Assembly: GCA_029202485.1 (NCBI GenBank)
Contig: CP119313.1
Location: forward strand, 4,712,001 to 4,776,000
Length of the DNA stretch: 64,000 nucleotides
Direction: 5' to 3'
From: Candidatus Pedobacter colombiensis
GTDB taxonomy: Bacteria > Bacteroidota > Bacteroidia > Sphingobacteriales > Sphingobacteriaceae
Part shown: positions 36,925 to 45,677 of the stretch, one piece after another
How positions within the stretch are numbered: position 1 is the first letter of the stretch
Layout of the letters: every line of letters begins with the position of its first letter
The notes under the pieces: generated by a model
The model's input: only the letters and a program-made list of their open reading frames with translations
Databases searched by the model: none
Told to the model about the DNA's origin: nothing
Made by a program: the position numbers and the translations under genes

Positions 36925-37610
36925 GCCGGATTAAAACGATATCCTACTCCCCTAACTGTTTGCAACAATTGTGGGTTATCCGGATTTAGTTCAATCTTTT
37001 TACGCAGACGTACAATATGCATATCAAGCGTACGTGTATTTACATCGGAATTGTATCCCCAAACCACCAGCATCAACTCATCTCTATTGATAACTTTATT
37101 CGGATTACGCAAAAAATAAAGTAGTATCCTGTTCTCCAGAATTGTCAACTCAATCTTTTTACCCTCTCTAAATAAAGTATGAATGTTAGGGTGATGTTCC
37201 ATATTACCAAAACGATGTACTTCAGCGCGCTCATTGTTTAAAATAAACTTCACTTTACTCTCCAGCATCGCTACCAATACATCCATGTTAAACGGCTTGG
37301 TTACATAGTCTGAAGCCCCAAAATTATAAGCATCGATCTTATCTACATCCTGCGCTTTGGCAGTCATCATAATAATCAAATTATCGAAACCTTGCCTGCG
37401 TACATCTTCACATACCTCGGCGCCCTGCTTGCCAGGTAACATCCAGTCTAGCAAAACAATATCCGGTTTTTCCTCCAATATAATCCGTTCTGCGGCTTCT
37501 CCATCTCCAACTTCCGAAACTTCATATCCTTCAGATTTCAAACGATGTACTACTAAAAAACGTAAGTTCTCATCGTCTTCAACTATCAGTATTTTAACTC
37601 CTTTCGACAT
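36921..37610 (-). CDS. OmpR-family response regulator
   Basis: About 229 aa. Receiver domain: VKILIVEDDENLRFLVV, phospho-acceptor in DIVLLDWMLPGKQG, and FGASDYVTKPF with the conserved Lys. A winged-helix DNA-binding domain follows (LTILENRILLYFLRNPNKVINRDELMLVVWGYNSDVNTRTLDMHIVRLRKKIE). ATG 37610 begins MSKGVKILIVED; upstream ATGs at 37622 and 37637 would overlap the kinase gene. It pairs with the kinase encoded directly upstream. Regulon unknown; the neighbouring S9-like gene and the divergent TPR gene are candidates. Confidence 0.92.
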   Translation of the reverse strand: MSKGVKILIVEDDENLRFLVVHRLKSEGYEVSEVGDGEAAERIILEEKPDIVLLDWMLPGKQGAEVCEDVRRQGFDNLIIMMTAKAQDVDKIDAYNFGASDYVTKPFNMDVLVAMLESKVKFILNNERAEVHRFGNMEHHPNIHTLFREGKKIELTILENRILLYFLRNPNKVINRDELMLVVWGYNSDVNTRTLDMHIVRLRKKIELNPDNPQLLQTVRGVGYRFNPA

Positions 37611-37614
37611 ATCT

Positions 37615-39282
37615 TTAATCATTATATGGTAATACAATTTTAAATTCTGATCCTTTATTTACTTTGCTACGCACTGTAATCTCACCTTCCATAAAGTTAA
37701 CCAGTTCCTTACAAAAAGCCAACCCCAGTCCCACACTCCCATTTTGGTTGTACTGGTTTTGTATCCGGAAAAACTTCTTAAATATATTATTAATTTCCGA
37801 TGCCGGTATACCTATACCCTGATCAGTAAACCTAAACACAACTTTCCCTTTAATTAATCGGGCACTGATGTGCAATTTTTTACGTTCCGGCGGCGAGTAC
37901 TTATAGGCATTCTCAGCAAGGTTATCAAACAAGCTCCCCAATAGCACCGGGTCGGTCACAAAAGTTGTAAAACCGCTTACTTCATAAGTGAAGTCGAAAT
38001 CTGGATGTTTTAAGCGGTGCGATTCTACTGTACTTTCCATAAAATCGACCATACGGACCTGGTCCTGGTTCAACTGTATCGATTTATTTTCTATCTGCGT
38101 AAAAGCAAGTAGTTTATTCATCAATCCATTTAACTTATCGGCTTCTTCATCCAGTATTTTACCATATAGTTTAAGTTCCCTTTCCGTAAGTGCCGGAGAA
38201 CTTTTAATGTTATTCCCTGCTATTTTTATCACACTGACGGGCGTTTTAAACTCATGCGTCAGGTTATTCACAAAATCATACTGCAGCTTAAACATTTTCT
38301 GGTTAATGTTTAGATTTCGGTAAATTAAAAAGGCCACTAATACCAATATACCGTAAAAAAAGAGGATAGCTAATGCAATAGGGAAAAAATAACTAAATAC
38401 TTCCTTATCTATAAATGATTTTGAAGAGATAAAGAAAAGTTTATAATCAGAAAATGGGCCTGGTAAAGTAATTTCCGTACTCAAATACACAGCAGTGGTA
38501 TCTACAGGGTCGTAAGTTAGTGGTGCTATCTTAACATATTGATACAAGAGCGGCCGGGTGTTGATAATTTTTATTTTATAAGGATCCAGCTGAAAAGACA
38601 GCATATCCTGTTGATAAACAGGACTAGGATGCAAGGTCTTCCTCAACATTTCCTTATAAACCTTCAAATCTTCAAACCGTGGAATGTTCAGATAAGTGAT
38701 TTTATTGGATCGAACATTACTAAAATTACTAAACAGCTCATCCTGAGTTGGGATACGCGTAGTATCCAGGCTTTCAATATAAGATACCAGCTTTAAGGCC
38801 AGTGCATTAAAATCATCACCAACAATAAAATTTCGAGTATTATTTTTTGAAAAGAGCCGAATGGAGTCGATCGGAACCAGACTTCCAAACTGATAAATAT
38901 TTTTAGGACCAAAAGAGAACTTACCTATGTTTAATCCATCACTAACCGCGGTATTACTCACCTCTGAATCGTAAAAAACAACTTTTGATACAAAGGGATA
39001 TTCCAGCAAAAGCGTATCTACAAATCTTGAAGCAGTTGCTGAGTCCAGGTACCCATTATAGAAAGAAACTTCAGGAAGCTTTTTTTGAAAAAAATCATTA
39101 TAAGGCTTAATACTTTGTTCAAGTACATTTACTTTTTCGGAGACAAACTCGTTTTCTATGTATTTAGTACTGAACCTATAAGCTAATCCCAAAGAGAGTA
39201 GAAACAGAACTGACATCAATACAATGAAAGTAAGTATCAATGAAAAATTCTTACGGTATCCGTCTTTCTTCTCTGAAGCCAT
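37615..39282 (-). CDS. Membrane sensor histidine kinase
   Basis: 555 aa. First span at about 12-32 (LILTFIVLMSVLFLLSLGLAY), a large extracytoplasmic domain (about 33-290, no family recognised), second span (YFFPIALAILFFYGILVLVAFLIY), then HisKA with NLTHEFKTPVSVIKIAG (phospho-His), the N box FDNLAENAYKYSPP and G boxes FRFTDQGIGIP and GSVGLGLAFCKELV. It detects a periplasmic cue and phosphorylates the downstream regulator. The 11-base gap to the upstream S9-like gene suggests the lipoprotein may present or modulate that cue (inference). Confidence 0.92.
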   Translation of the reverse strand: MASEKKDGYRKNFSLILTFIVLMSVLFLLSLGLAYRFSTKYIENEFVSEKVNVLEQSIKPYNDFFQKKLPEVSFYNGYLDSATASRFVDTLLLEYPFVSKVVFYDSEVSNTAVSDGLNIGKFSFGPKNIYQFGSLVPIDSIRLFSKNNTRNFIVGDDFNALALKLVSYIESLDTTRIPTQDELFSNFSNVRSNKITYLNIPRFEDLKVYKEMLRKTLHPSPVYQQDMLSFQLDPYKIKIINTRPLLYQYVKIAPLTYDPVDTTAVYLSTEITLPGPFSDYKLFFISSKSFIDKEVFSYFFPIALAILFFYGILVLVAFLIYRNLNINQKMFKLQYDFVNNLTHEFKTPVSVIKIAGNNIKSSPALTERELKLYGKILDEEADKLNGLMNKLLAFTQIENKSIQLNQDQVRMVDFMESTVESHRLKHPDFDFTYEVSGFTTFVTDPVLLGSLFDNLAENAYKYSPPERKKLHISARLIKGKVVFRFTDQGIGIPASEINNIFKKFFRIQNQYNQNGSVGLGLAFCKELVNFMEGEITVRSKVNKGSEFKIVLPYND

Positions 39283-39293
39283 AGGAGGTGAAT

Positions 39294-41186
39294 TTACTTC
39301 CTTTTCAGGTTAAATTCTAAAAACTCATCAAGTGTATTGTAAAAATTATGCCTTAGTGCCTCATTTTTACCTAGAAACATATCCCCTTTATTTTCGATAT
39401 AAGTAACACTTATATTGCGCTTTTTAAGGTTCTTAACAAACTGCATTGTTTCGGTCGAGTTATTATTTGGATCTTTAATATTCTGAGCCAGGAATACTGG
39501 CGCATTAATCTTATCCGTCTGGAACAACGGCGACACCTGCTTCATTCTGTCTATATCTGTAAGTGGATTACCAATAATTTCGTAATACATCTGCAAAATA
39601 GGTTTTTGATAAGGGGGAATCGATTTTAAATATGTGAACAGGTTAATTACACCGGCATTGGATGCTGCACATGCATAAGTATGTGGGTGTAAATACAAGC
39701 TGTTTAAAGCAATATATCCCCCAAAGCCGGTGCCATAAATACCAATTCTCTTAGGATCAGCAATCTTCTTGTCAACAAGCCATTTTACGCCATCATCAAT
39801 ATCATCTTGTATTTTGCCACCCCATTGCTTAAATCCTGCCGCCACAAACGTTTTCCCATACCCCGAAGAGCCTCTGTAATTTACCTGCAACACAGCATAA
39901 CCTCTATTGGCCAAAAACTGAACTTCAGGATTATATCCCCATAAATTTCTGTCAACCGGGCCATCATGAGGCAATACCACTACCGGTAGCTTTTCTGCTT
40001 TCTGGTTGAGGGGAAGCGTCAGGTATCCATGGATCAACAAGCCATCTCTTGAGTGATAACTGATATGTTTCATCTCGCACATTTCATCCTCCCGGATTGA
40101 CGAATTAAAATCACTTAGCTTTCTTACATTACCTGTACTAGCAAAATAAAGATAATATGAGCCTGGATTTTTATCGGTAAATGTTCTTAATAAGAATACA
40201 TTTTCTCCTTTATCCCTATCAAAAATTCTGGTTTCGGTTTTAGGCAAAAGTTTATCCAGATTAGCATACAACTGTCTCACAGAATCATCCAGAAAGTACT
40301 TTTCCTTTTTCCAGGTTTCGTAGACCACGAAAGACATCTTCTGCTTTTTCCTAGAATATTGCGCTTCTGTAATGTTTAAAGTATCATTACAAAAAAGGGT
40401 TTTTAGCTCCTTCCCTGTGTTGCAGTCTACCTCAACCAAAGCCGTTTTATCTCTGTTTATGTCAGATATGGCATAGATGATATTGGGTTTATCGTGGCTA
40501 AAAGTAATGGGTCTGAAAGTATCTTTAAAATTACTGGTCAATACAGCTTTAAAAGGCTGGTTTTCTTTCGCCCTATAAAGAATGGTTGAATTAACTCCAT
40601 CACTACTAATGGCTAGTCTTAATTTCCCTTCTGCATCAGTTCTCCAGTCGAGAATATTCCCAGGATTTTTAGCCGCCATTTCCATATCTCCGTTGCGTAC
40701 ATTTAAACGATAAACATCAAATACAGTAGAGTCTCGTTTGTTAGAGGATACCAGCAGGTATTTATCATCAATCAGCTGATCGTCAATAATTCTTAACCTG
40801 CTTTTTTCATTTTTGACCAACTGACGTTCGTTTTTCCCTTCTTTATCAATAATATACATATCAGATTGCTTGCTGGCTGCATCAATCTCTTTATAATAGA
40901 TCAGTTCATTATTGCTCACCCAGCAATAAAAAACAATATTCATACCTTTAAACTGGGTAATAGTCCTGCCCTCACCCGTTTCAATATCTTCAATGTAAAT
41001 ATTCCTGTCTGCCCCCTGTAACTTAAGGTAAGAGAGATTTTTTCCATCAGGCGACAACCTGTAAGCCACTTTATTTTGTGATTTAAAAAAATCATCAACA
41101 GGTATAGTTCTTGTCTCTTTCTGACGCTGGCAAGCGAAAGCAAAGACTACCAGAATAAAGAAAAAATACTTTTTAAATCCAATCAT
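39294..41186 (-). CDS. S9/prolyl-oligopeptidase-like lipoprotein lacking catalytic Ser and His (probable pseudoenzyme)
   Basis: About 630 aa. Lipoprotein signal FFFILVVFAFACQRQ, a beta-propeller (about 35-370, VAYRLSPDGKNLSYLKLQG) and an S9 alpha/beta-hydrolase domain (YHSRDGLLIHGYLTLP, GYAVLQVNYRGSSGYGKTF, RIGIYGTGFGGYIALNSLYLHP). Active S9 enzymes have G-x-S-x-G-G at that last motif; here the codon at 39726-39728 is Gly (GTGFGG), so the nucleophile is missing. The C-terminal PGxGH segment reads ENKGDMFLG, with Asp in place of His. Only the Asp-like KDPNNN is kept. The gene is intact, so a binding or sensory role is likely. It heads a run with a kinase and regulator. ATG 41195 is an alternative start. 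Confidence 0.85.
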   Translation of the reverse strand: MIGFKKYFFFILVVFAFACQRQKETRTIPVDDFFKSQNKVAYRLSPDGKNLSYLKLQGADRNIYIEDIETGEGRTITQFKGMNIVFYCWVSNNELIYYKEIDAASKQSDMYIIDKEGKNERQLVKNEKSRLRIIDDQLIDDKYLLVSSNKRDSTVFDVYRLNVRNGDMEMAAKNPGNILDWRTDAEGKLRLAISSDGVNSTILYRAKENQPFKAVLTSNFKDTFRPITFSHDKPNIIYAISDINRDKTALVEVDCNTGKELKTLFCNDTLNITEAQYSRKKQKMSFVVYETWKKEKYFLDDSVRQLYANLDKLLPKTETRIFDRDKGENVFLLRTFTDKNPGSYYLYFASTGNVRKLSDFNSSIREDEMCEMKHISYHSRDGLLIHGYLTLPLNQKAEKLPVVVLPHDGPVDRNLWGYNPEVQFLANRGYAVLQVNYRGSSGYGKTFVAAGFKQWGGKIQDDIDDGVKWLVDKKIADPKRIGIYGTGFGGYIALNSLYLHPHTYACAASNAGVINLFTYLKSIPPYQKPILQMYYEIIGNPLTDIDRMKQVSPLFQTDKINAPVFLAQNIKDPNNNSTETMQFVKNLKKRNISVTYIENKGDMFLGKNEALRHNFYNTLDEFLEFNLKRK

Positions 41187-41308
41187 ATCATTCACTAGCC
41201 TACAAAGCTACGCAACGCCCGCTTTGTAAATAGGCAATACACCAATATTGTTACTTTAAAACCTTAATGTTACGCTTCATCACCTTCCTTCACAAGCAGC
41301 ACGTTTCT

Positions 41309-41387
41309 TCACACCTTCTACACACTTCCTTCACACCAAACCCACAATCAGGTACTTTTTTGTGAAGGAAGTGTGTAGAATGTGTGA
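41309..41387. repeat. Large inverted repeat in a divergent spacer
   Basis: Arms 41309-41335 and 41361-41387 pair over 27 bases with a single mismatch (core of 18 perfect pairs, CTACACACTTCCTTCACA), with a 25-base spacer. A partial direct copy of the arm (CACCTTCCTTCACA) lies at 41281-41294. The 298-base spacer 41196-41493 holds otherwise only the start regions of the divergent S9-like and TPR genes. Confidence 0.8.
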
Positions 41388-41493
41388 GTCATGTGAGGAC
41401 TTGGCTTTATAGAAGGTATTGATTATACATTATTCCCAGAGGGAAGTTAGTGAAAAATAGCTAATTTTAGACTTCGGAACTTTAATCCAGGAA

Positions 41494-43302
41494 ATGAAAA
41501 AATTGTCCATCATCATTGTATTTTGTTTTGCAAACCTCGTTTGCCTTGGACAAGACAATGTGGATGATGCTTTGGCCTACCAATATTATCAACAAGGCCA
41601 ATATCAGCAAGCTGTGGTTTTGCTTGAAAAACTATTTAATAGGGTCAAAAGCGATACTTATTTTGAACTCTATTTTACGTCTCTGCTTAAACTAAAAAAG
41701 TATGATGAGGCTGAAAAACTGGTTAAAAAGCTAATCAAACAAGATTCAAAGAATTTAGGCTATGGCATTGCTCTGGCAAGAATTTACCAGGATAAAGGGC
41801 AAACAGAAGCCGCTAATAAACTATACCTACAGGTGATCAATAACCTGCCTCCGGACGAATTTAAAATCAGAGAAATTGCAAATCATTTTTATAGTTTCCA
41901 GGCATATGACCTTGCTGTAACTGCCTTTTTACAGGGACGAAAAATATTGGACGACAACAAGCCTTTTACTTATGAGTTGTTGAGTATTTACCGTTACAAG
42001 AAAGACAAAAACATGCTGATTCAAGAATACCTGAATGCCCTTCCTGAAATGCCTCAATTGCTGCCACAAGCAGAAAGCGTTCTATCAAGTGTATTCGAAG
42101 ACAATACTGACTATCAGATTTTACAATCAGCCCTGCTAAAAAAAATACAAAAAGAGCCGCAGATAGAAATTTACACCAAGCTACTGATTTGGCAATACTT
42201 GCAACAGCAGGAATATGACATGGCTTTAAGGCAACTTATTGCGCAAGACAAACGCATAAAGGATGATGGATCCATCTTGTTTAATACCATAAATACTTTT
42301 CTGGACAATAAAGCTTATCCGGTAGCCATTAAAGCCTACGAGTATTTGTTGACCAAGGGAAAAGAAAACCCTTATTACTTACCTGCAAAAGTCGAAATGA
42401 TCAATGCAAAGTATCAACAAGTAATTACCGGTCAATTTGACAAAAAGACGATAGCAACGTTAGCCGGAGAATACCAGACTATAATTGATGAATATGGGAA
42501 AAACCGGCAAACACTTTTTGCGCTAAAAAAACTTGCTAACCTTCAGGCCTGCTATCTTAATGATCTTAAACAGGCCGAAACTGCGCTCGAAAATATATTG
42601 GGCATACCCGGAATTCCTTCCTCAGAAATCGGACAAATAAAACTGGAACTAGGTGATGTATATATTTTAACACAGCAGCCGTGGGAAGCTTTTTTAATCT
42701 ATGAGCAAGTAGCCAAACAATTCGAAAATCAGGAAATTGGCAATGAGGCCCGATATCGGTCGGCCAAACTTTCTTTTTACCAGGGGAATTTTACTTATGC
42801 CAAGTCACAAGCCGATGTTTTGAAAGCTTCTACCTCACAGCTCATTGCCAACGATGCCTTAAACCTTAGCTTACTGATCTCAGATAATCTACAATCAACT
42901 ATAGATAGCAATGCGCTTAAAATGTATGCAGATGCTGAAATGCTACAGTTTAGAAATCTCCCTTCAAATGCATTGGCAAAATTGGATAGTATCGCCATTG
43001 CATTTCCTGGCAATAGTCTTGTTGATGCTATTTTGATGGCGAAATCAAGGATATATATTAAAAACAACGACTTCAGCAATGCGGTAATTACATTGAAAAG
43101 ACTTATAGCGCAACAAACAGCCAGTATTTGGACCGACGATGCTTTATTTATACTTGCGGACCTTTACGAAAATAACTTAAATGACACCGAACAAGCTAAA
43201 AAACTGTATGAAACATTAATTAACAATCACCCGGGAAGCATGTATACCAATGAAGCACGCAAGCGTTTCCGAAAACTTCGCGGTGATAATGTTGGCACTT
43301 AG
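41494..43302 (+). CDS. Tetratricopeptide-repeat protein with signal peptide
   Basis: 602 aa. Signal peptide LSIIIVFCFANLVCLGQ. TPR units occupy almost the whole length: QYYQQGQYQQAVVLLEKLF, YFTSLLKLKKYDEAEKLVKKL, IALARIYQDKGQTEAANKLY, and at the C-terminus DDALFILADLYENNLNDTEQAKKLYETLINNHPGSMYTNEARKRFRKL, the last resembling outer-membrane lipoprotein/YbgF-type TPRs. Likely a periplasmic scaffold; partner unknown. First gene of the plus-strand run to 44181, and 15 bases before DUF4286. Confidence 0.85.
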   Translation: MKKLSIIIVFCFANLVCLGQDNVDDALAYQYYQQGQYQQAVVLLEKLFNRVKSDTYFELYFTSLLKLKKYDEAEKLVKKLIKQDSKNLGYGIALARIYQDKGQTEAANKLYLQVINNLPPDEFKIREIANHFYSFQAYDLAVTAFLQGRKILDDNKPFTYELLSIYRYKKDKNMLIQEYLNALPEMPQLLPQAESVLSSVFEDNTDYQILQSALLKKIQKEPQIEIYTKLLIWQYLQQQEYDMALRQLIAQDKRIKDDGSILFNTINTFLDNKAYPVAIKAYEYLLTKGKENPYYLPAKVEMINAKYQQVITGQFDKKTIATLAGEYQTIIDEYGKNRQTLFALKKLANLQACYLNDLKQAETALENILGIPGIPSSEIGQIKLELGDVYILTQQPWEAFLIYEQVAKQFENQEIGNEARYRSAKLSFYQGNFTYAKSQADVLKASTSQLIANDALNLSLLISDNLQSTIDSNALKMYADAEMLQFRNLPSNALAKLDSIAIAFPGNSLVDAILMAKSRIYIKNNDFSNAVITLKRLIAQQTASIWTDDALFILADLYENNLNDTEQAKKLYETLINNHPGSMYTNEARKRFRKLRGDNVGT

Positions 43303-43305
43303 TAT

Positions 43306-43313
43306 TATCTTTG
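43306..43313 (+). promoter_or_regulatory. Candidate -7 box TATCTTTG for leaderless DUF4286 gene
   Basis: TATCTTTG ends 4 bases before the ATG at 43318, the same geometry as at hemW. It overlaps the 3' edge of the TPR gene, so it would provide an internal promoter. No -33 box is evident. Confidence 0.35.
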
Positions 43314-43317
43314 CAAG

Positions 43318-43620
43318 ATGCTATTATATAATGTAACTACAATAATTGAAGACGCAGCGGCAGATAGTTGGCTGAAATGGATGGAGGATACACATATTCC
43401 TAATGTTATGGCATCAGGAAAGTTTGTTTCTTATCGTCTGCTACGGGTGCTGGATTCACCTAATGAGGGCGTAACCTATTGCGCCCAATATGTCGTTGAT
43501 CATATGGCTGATTACCTTGATTACCAGGAAACCTTTGCCCCAAAATTGCAAGCCGAGGCTAACGGACTTTTCGAAAATAAATTTGTTTCTTTTCAAACTT
43601 TAATGGAATATATCGCTTAA
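43318..43620 (+). CDS. DUF4286 family protein
   Basis: 100 aa, cytoplasmic. LLYNVTTIIEDAAADSWLKWMEDTHIPNVMASGKFVSYRLLRVL and TYCAQYVVDHMADYLDYQETFAPKLQAEANGLF match the small ferredoxin-like-fold DUF4286 family common in Bacteroidetes. No catalytic residue evident; function unknown. Tightly flanked by the TPR gene and rfbC. Confidence 0.9.
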   Translation: MLLYNVTTIIEDAAADSWLKWMEDTHIPNVMASGKFVSYRLLRVLDSPNEGVTYCAQYVVDHMADYLDYQETFAPKLQAEANGLFENKFVSFQTLMEYIA

Positions 43621-43626
43621 GTACCT

Positions 43627-44181
43627 ATGCAAATTACTCAAACACCAATAGAAGGTCTTTTAATTATTGAGCCTAAGGTATGGAAGGACAACCGTGGCTA
43701 CTTTTATGAAAGCTATAACACCAAATTACTTGCTGATGCAGGTATTGATGTAAACTTTGTACAGGATAATCAATCTTTTTCGCAAAAAGGTGCTTTACGT
43801 GGACTTCATGCGCAAAACAAGCCCTATGAACAAGGCAAATTGGTTCGGGTACTCCAAGGAGCTGTTATGGATATTGCAGTAGACATTAGAAAGGTATCCC
43901 CAACTTACGGCCAATATTTTGAGATTGAGCTAAGTGGTGAGAATCACAAGCAGCTTTGGGTACCCCCAGGCTTTTTACATGGCTTCCTGACACTTGAAGA
44001 TCAAACCATTTTCACTTACAAAGTGAGTAACTATTATCATAAAGAATCGGAAATAGGTGTAATGTGGAATGATCCGGATTTGAACATTCAATGGAGCAAG
44101 GATATTCCGGAATCTGAATTTTTACTTTCTGACAAAGATCAGGTGCTTTCCAATTTCAGGGTTTTTGAAAGTCCTTTTTAG
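43627..44181 (+). CDS. rfbC: dTDP-4-dehydrorhamnose 3,5-epimerase
   Basis: 184 aa, full length. RmlC cupin motifs: GLLIIEPKVWKDNRGYFYESYN, NQSFSQKGALRGLHAQ with the catalytic His, GAVMDIAVDIRKVSPTYGQY with the catalytic-dyad Asp, and LWVPPGFLHGFLTL. Converts dTDP-4-keto-6-deoxyglucose to dTDP-4-keto-rhamnose for surface polysaccharide synthesis. The other rml genes are not in the window, so it is an orphan here. Starts 6 bases after DUF4286. Confidence 0.94.
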   Translation: MQITQTPIEGLLIIEPKVWKDNRGYFYESYNTKLLADAGIDVNFVQDNQSFSQKGALRGLHAQNKPYEQGKLVRVLQGAVMDIAVDIRKVSPTYGQYFEIELSGENHKQLWVPPGFLHGFLTLEDQTIFTYKVSNYYHKESEIGVMWNDPDLNIQWSKDIPESEFLLSDKDQVLSNFRVFESPF

Positions 44182-44309
44182 GGTCATTCTATGCTTATTA
44201 GTTATTAGCTATGATGTTCTATAAAAAACTCACTTAATTCCCCTTTTAAAAAATAGGTTCTCAGTATTTATTTTCTTATATTTATTAGTGTAAAATAACT
44301 TCTCAAGCT

Positions 44310-44564
44310 ATGTTGAAAAATAAAATAGTTTATTACCTATTGATATTTACTCCTTTGATTGTCCTTTACATTTTATCCAAAAATAAGAACCTATCTCCTG
44401 CTCTTTTTTGTATAAGTTTATTCGCCTATGTTTTTGTTTATAGGAAGTTCACAGACATTCTACGACTAGTTCAAATTAACATCTTACCGAAAGCACAATG
44501 CATTAAATACTTAATGCCATGGCAATCAATTTCTCTAAAATACTTTAAACAGTTGTATCTATAG
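44310..44564 (+). CDS. Small membrane protein, unknown
   Basis: 84 aa. Two hydrophobic spans (VYYLLIFTPLIVLYILSK and SPALFCISLFAYVFVYRKF), then a short basic tail with two cysteine-containing turns. I do not recognise a family. It starts 128 bases after rfbC and is followed by paired inverted repeats, consistent with a short real gene at the end of a transcript, but coding is not certain. Confidence 0.45.
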   Translation: MLKNKIVYYLLIFTPLIVLYILSKNKNLSPALFCISLFAYVFVYRKFTDILRLVQINILPKAQCIKYLMPWQSISLKYFKQLYL

Positions 44565-44613
44565 ACCCTATGATCATCCAATGATGCCAACAGTCATAGA
44601 TTCAATTCCTAAA

Positions 44614-44660
44614 ACAACCTTAGTTAAATAAAAAAAATTCTCTTATTTAACTAAGGTTGT
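44614..44660. terminator. Perfect 18-bp inverted repeat between converging genes
   Basis: Arms 44614-44631 and 44643-44660 (ACAACCTTAGTTAAATAA and exact complement) with an 11-base loop. It lies between a plus-strand run ending at 44564 and a minus-strand gene ending at 44721, fitting a bidirectional terminator, although the stem is AT-rich and lacks a classic T-run. Confidence 0.6.
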
Positions 44661-44689
44661 ATAAACTGAGTTTCCCTAGTGTTTATACA
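44658..44689. repeat. Second inverted repeat overlapping the first
   Basis: TGTATAAAC (44658-44666) and GTTTATACA (44681-44689) pair perfectly with a 14-base loop. The left arm shares its first three bases with the right arm of the preceding hairpin, so the two stems compete by a few pairs. Confidence 0.5.
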
Positions 44690-44720
44690 GAGCTACTGCA
44701 AATTTACATTCACAGCCACT

Positions 44721-45563
44721 CTATTGTTTAATCAAGTTGTACAACTCATCTAATTTCGGCGAGAGCACAATCTCAATTCTACGGTTTTTACTTCTGCTTT
44801 CAGCCGAAGTATTTGGAGCAAGTGGCTGGAACTCGCCTTTACCTGTCGCCGTCATACGTACCCCTTCTACTTTGCTCACTTCGGTTAAATAACGTACCAC
44901 TGAGGTAGAGCGCAATACACTTAAATCCCAGTTGTCTTTAATCTGACCAAGATTGGTAATCTTTTGAGAATCAGTATGTCCTTCAACAGCTATATTAATT
45001 TCAGGTTGTTGTTTCAATACATCGGCAAGCTGGCTTAAAGCTTGTTTTCCTTTTTCATCAATGATGATACTGCCTGAAGGGAACAGTAGTTTATCCATTA
45101 ATGAAACGTATACTTTACCATTACGGATCTCCACAGTTAAACCATTTTTAGTAAAGCCCAATAAAGCTTGTTGCAATTTTTCTTTCAGCTGATTGGTAGC
45201 TTCATCACGCTTACGCAAAATCTCCTCTACCTCTTTAAGTCTTTGCTCCCGTTTTTTTAAGTCGGCAGACAGCTTATTAATCTCATTGGAGCTATTACTA
45301 CGCAATTTTGTATAGTTGTTATCCATTTCGGAATATCTACCCTTTAAATCGCTTAATGCGCTACTTAATCCGGTTGTATCTTTTCGCAGTTTAGCAATTA
45401 AGCTTTCCAGATTTTCGTTCATCAACTGTGACTCATTCCAGCCCTTGCTTAAGGAATCTTGTTTGGCCAGTAATGATTTATACTTTTGAGGCGACAGAAC
45501 TACGCAGGACGTGAATGCACTCGCAAACAATCCGACAAATAAAAACAAACTGATTTTCTTCAT
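44721..45563 (-). CDS. OmpA-family peptidoglycan-binding lipoprotein
   Basis: 280 aa. Signal FVGLFASAFTSCVVLSPQ with a lipobox-like cysteine. A coiled coil spans about residues 30-140 (LSKGWNESQLMNENLESLIAKLRKDTT, KKREQRLKEVEEILRKRDEATNQLKEKL). The OmpA C-terminal domain follows: LLFPSGSIIIDEKGKQALSQLADVL, IAVEGHTDSQKI, DNWDLSVLRSTSVVRYL and ATGKGEFQPLAPNTSAESRSKNRRIEI. The Asp and Arg that bind diaminopimelate are present. Links the outer membrane to the cell wall. Confidence 0.92.
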   Translation of the reverse strand: MKKISLFLFVGLFASAFTSCVVLSPQKYKSLLAKQDSLSKGWNESQLMNENLESLIAKLRKDTTGLSSALSDLKGRYSEMDNNYTKLRSNSSNEINKLSADLKKREQRLKEVEEILRKRDEATNQLKEKLQQALLGFTKNGLTVEIRNGKVYVSLMDKLLFPSGSIIIDEKGKQALSQLADVLKQQPEINIAVEGHTDSQKITNLGQIKDNWDLSVLRSTSVVRYLTEVSKVEGVRMTATGKGEFQPLAPNTSAESRSKNRRIEIVLSPKLDELYNLIKQ

Positions 45564-45677
45564 TAGTGTATATTGGTTGTTAAGGATTACAAGTCTGCCT
45601 AAGCCCGATTTAACTTTCAGGTAGTAGACTATTATGGTTCATTTGTGTTTTGCGTTTTAATTTAGCTTTCGCAAAAA

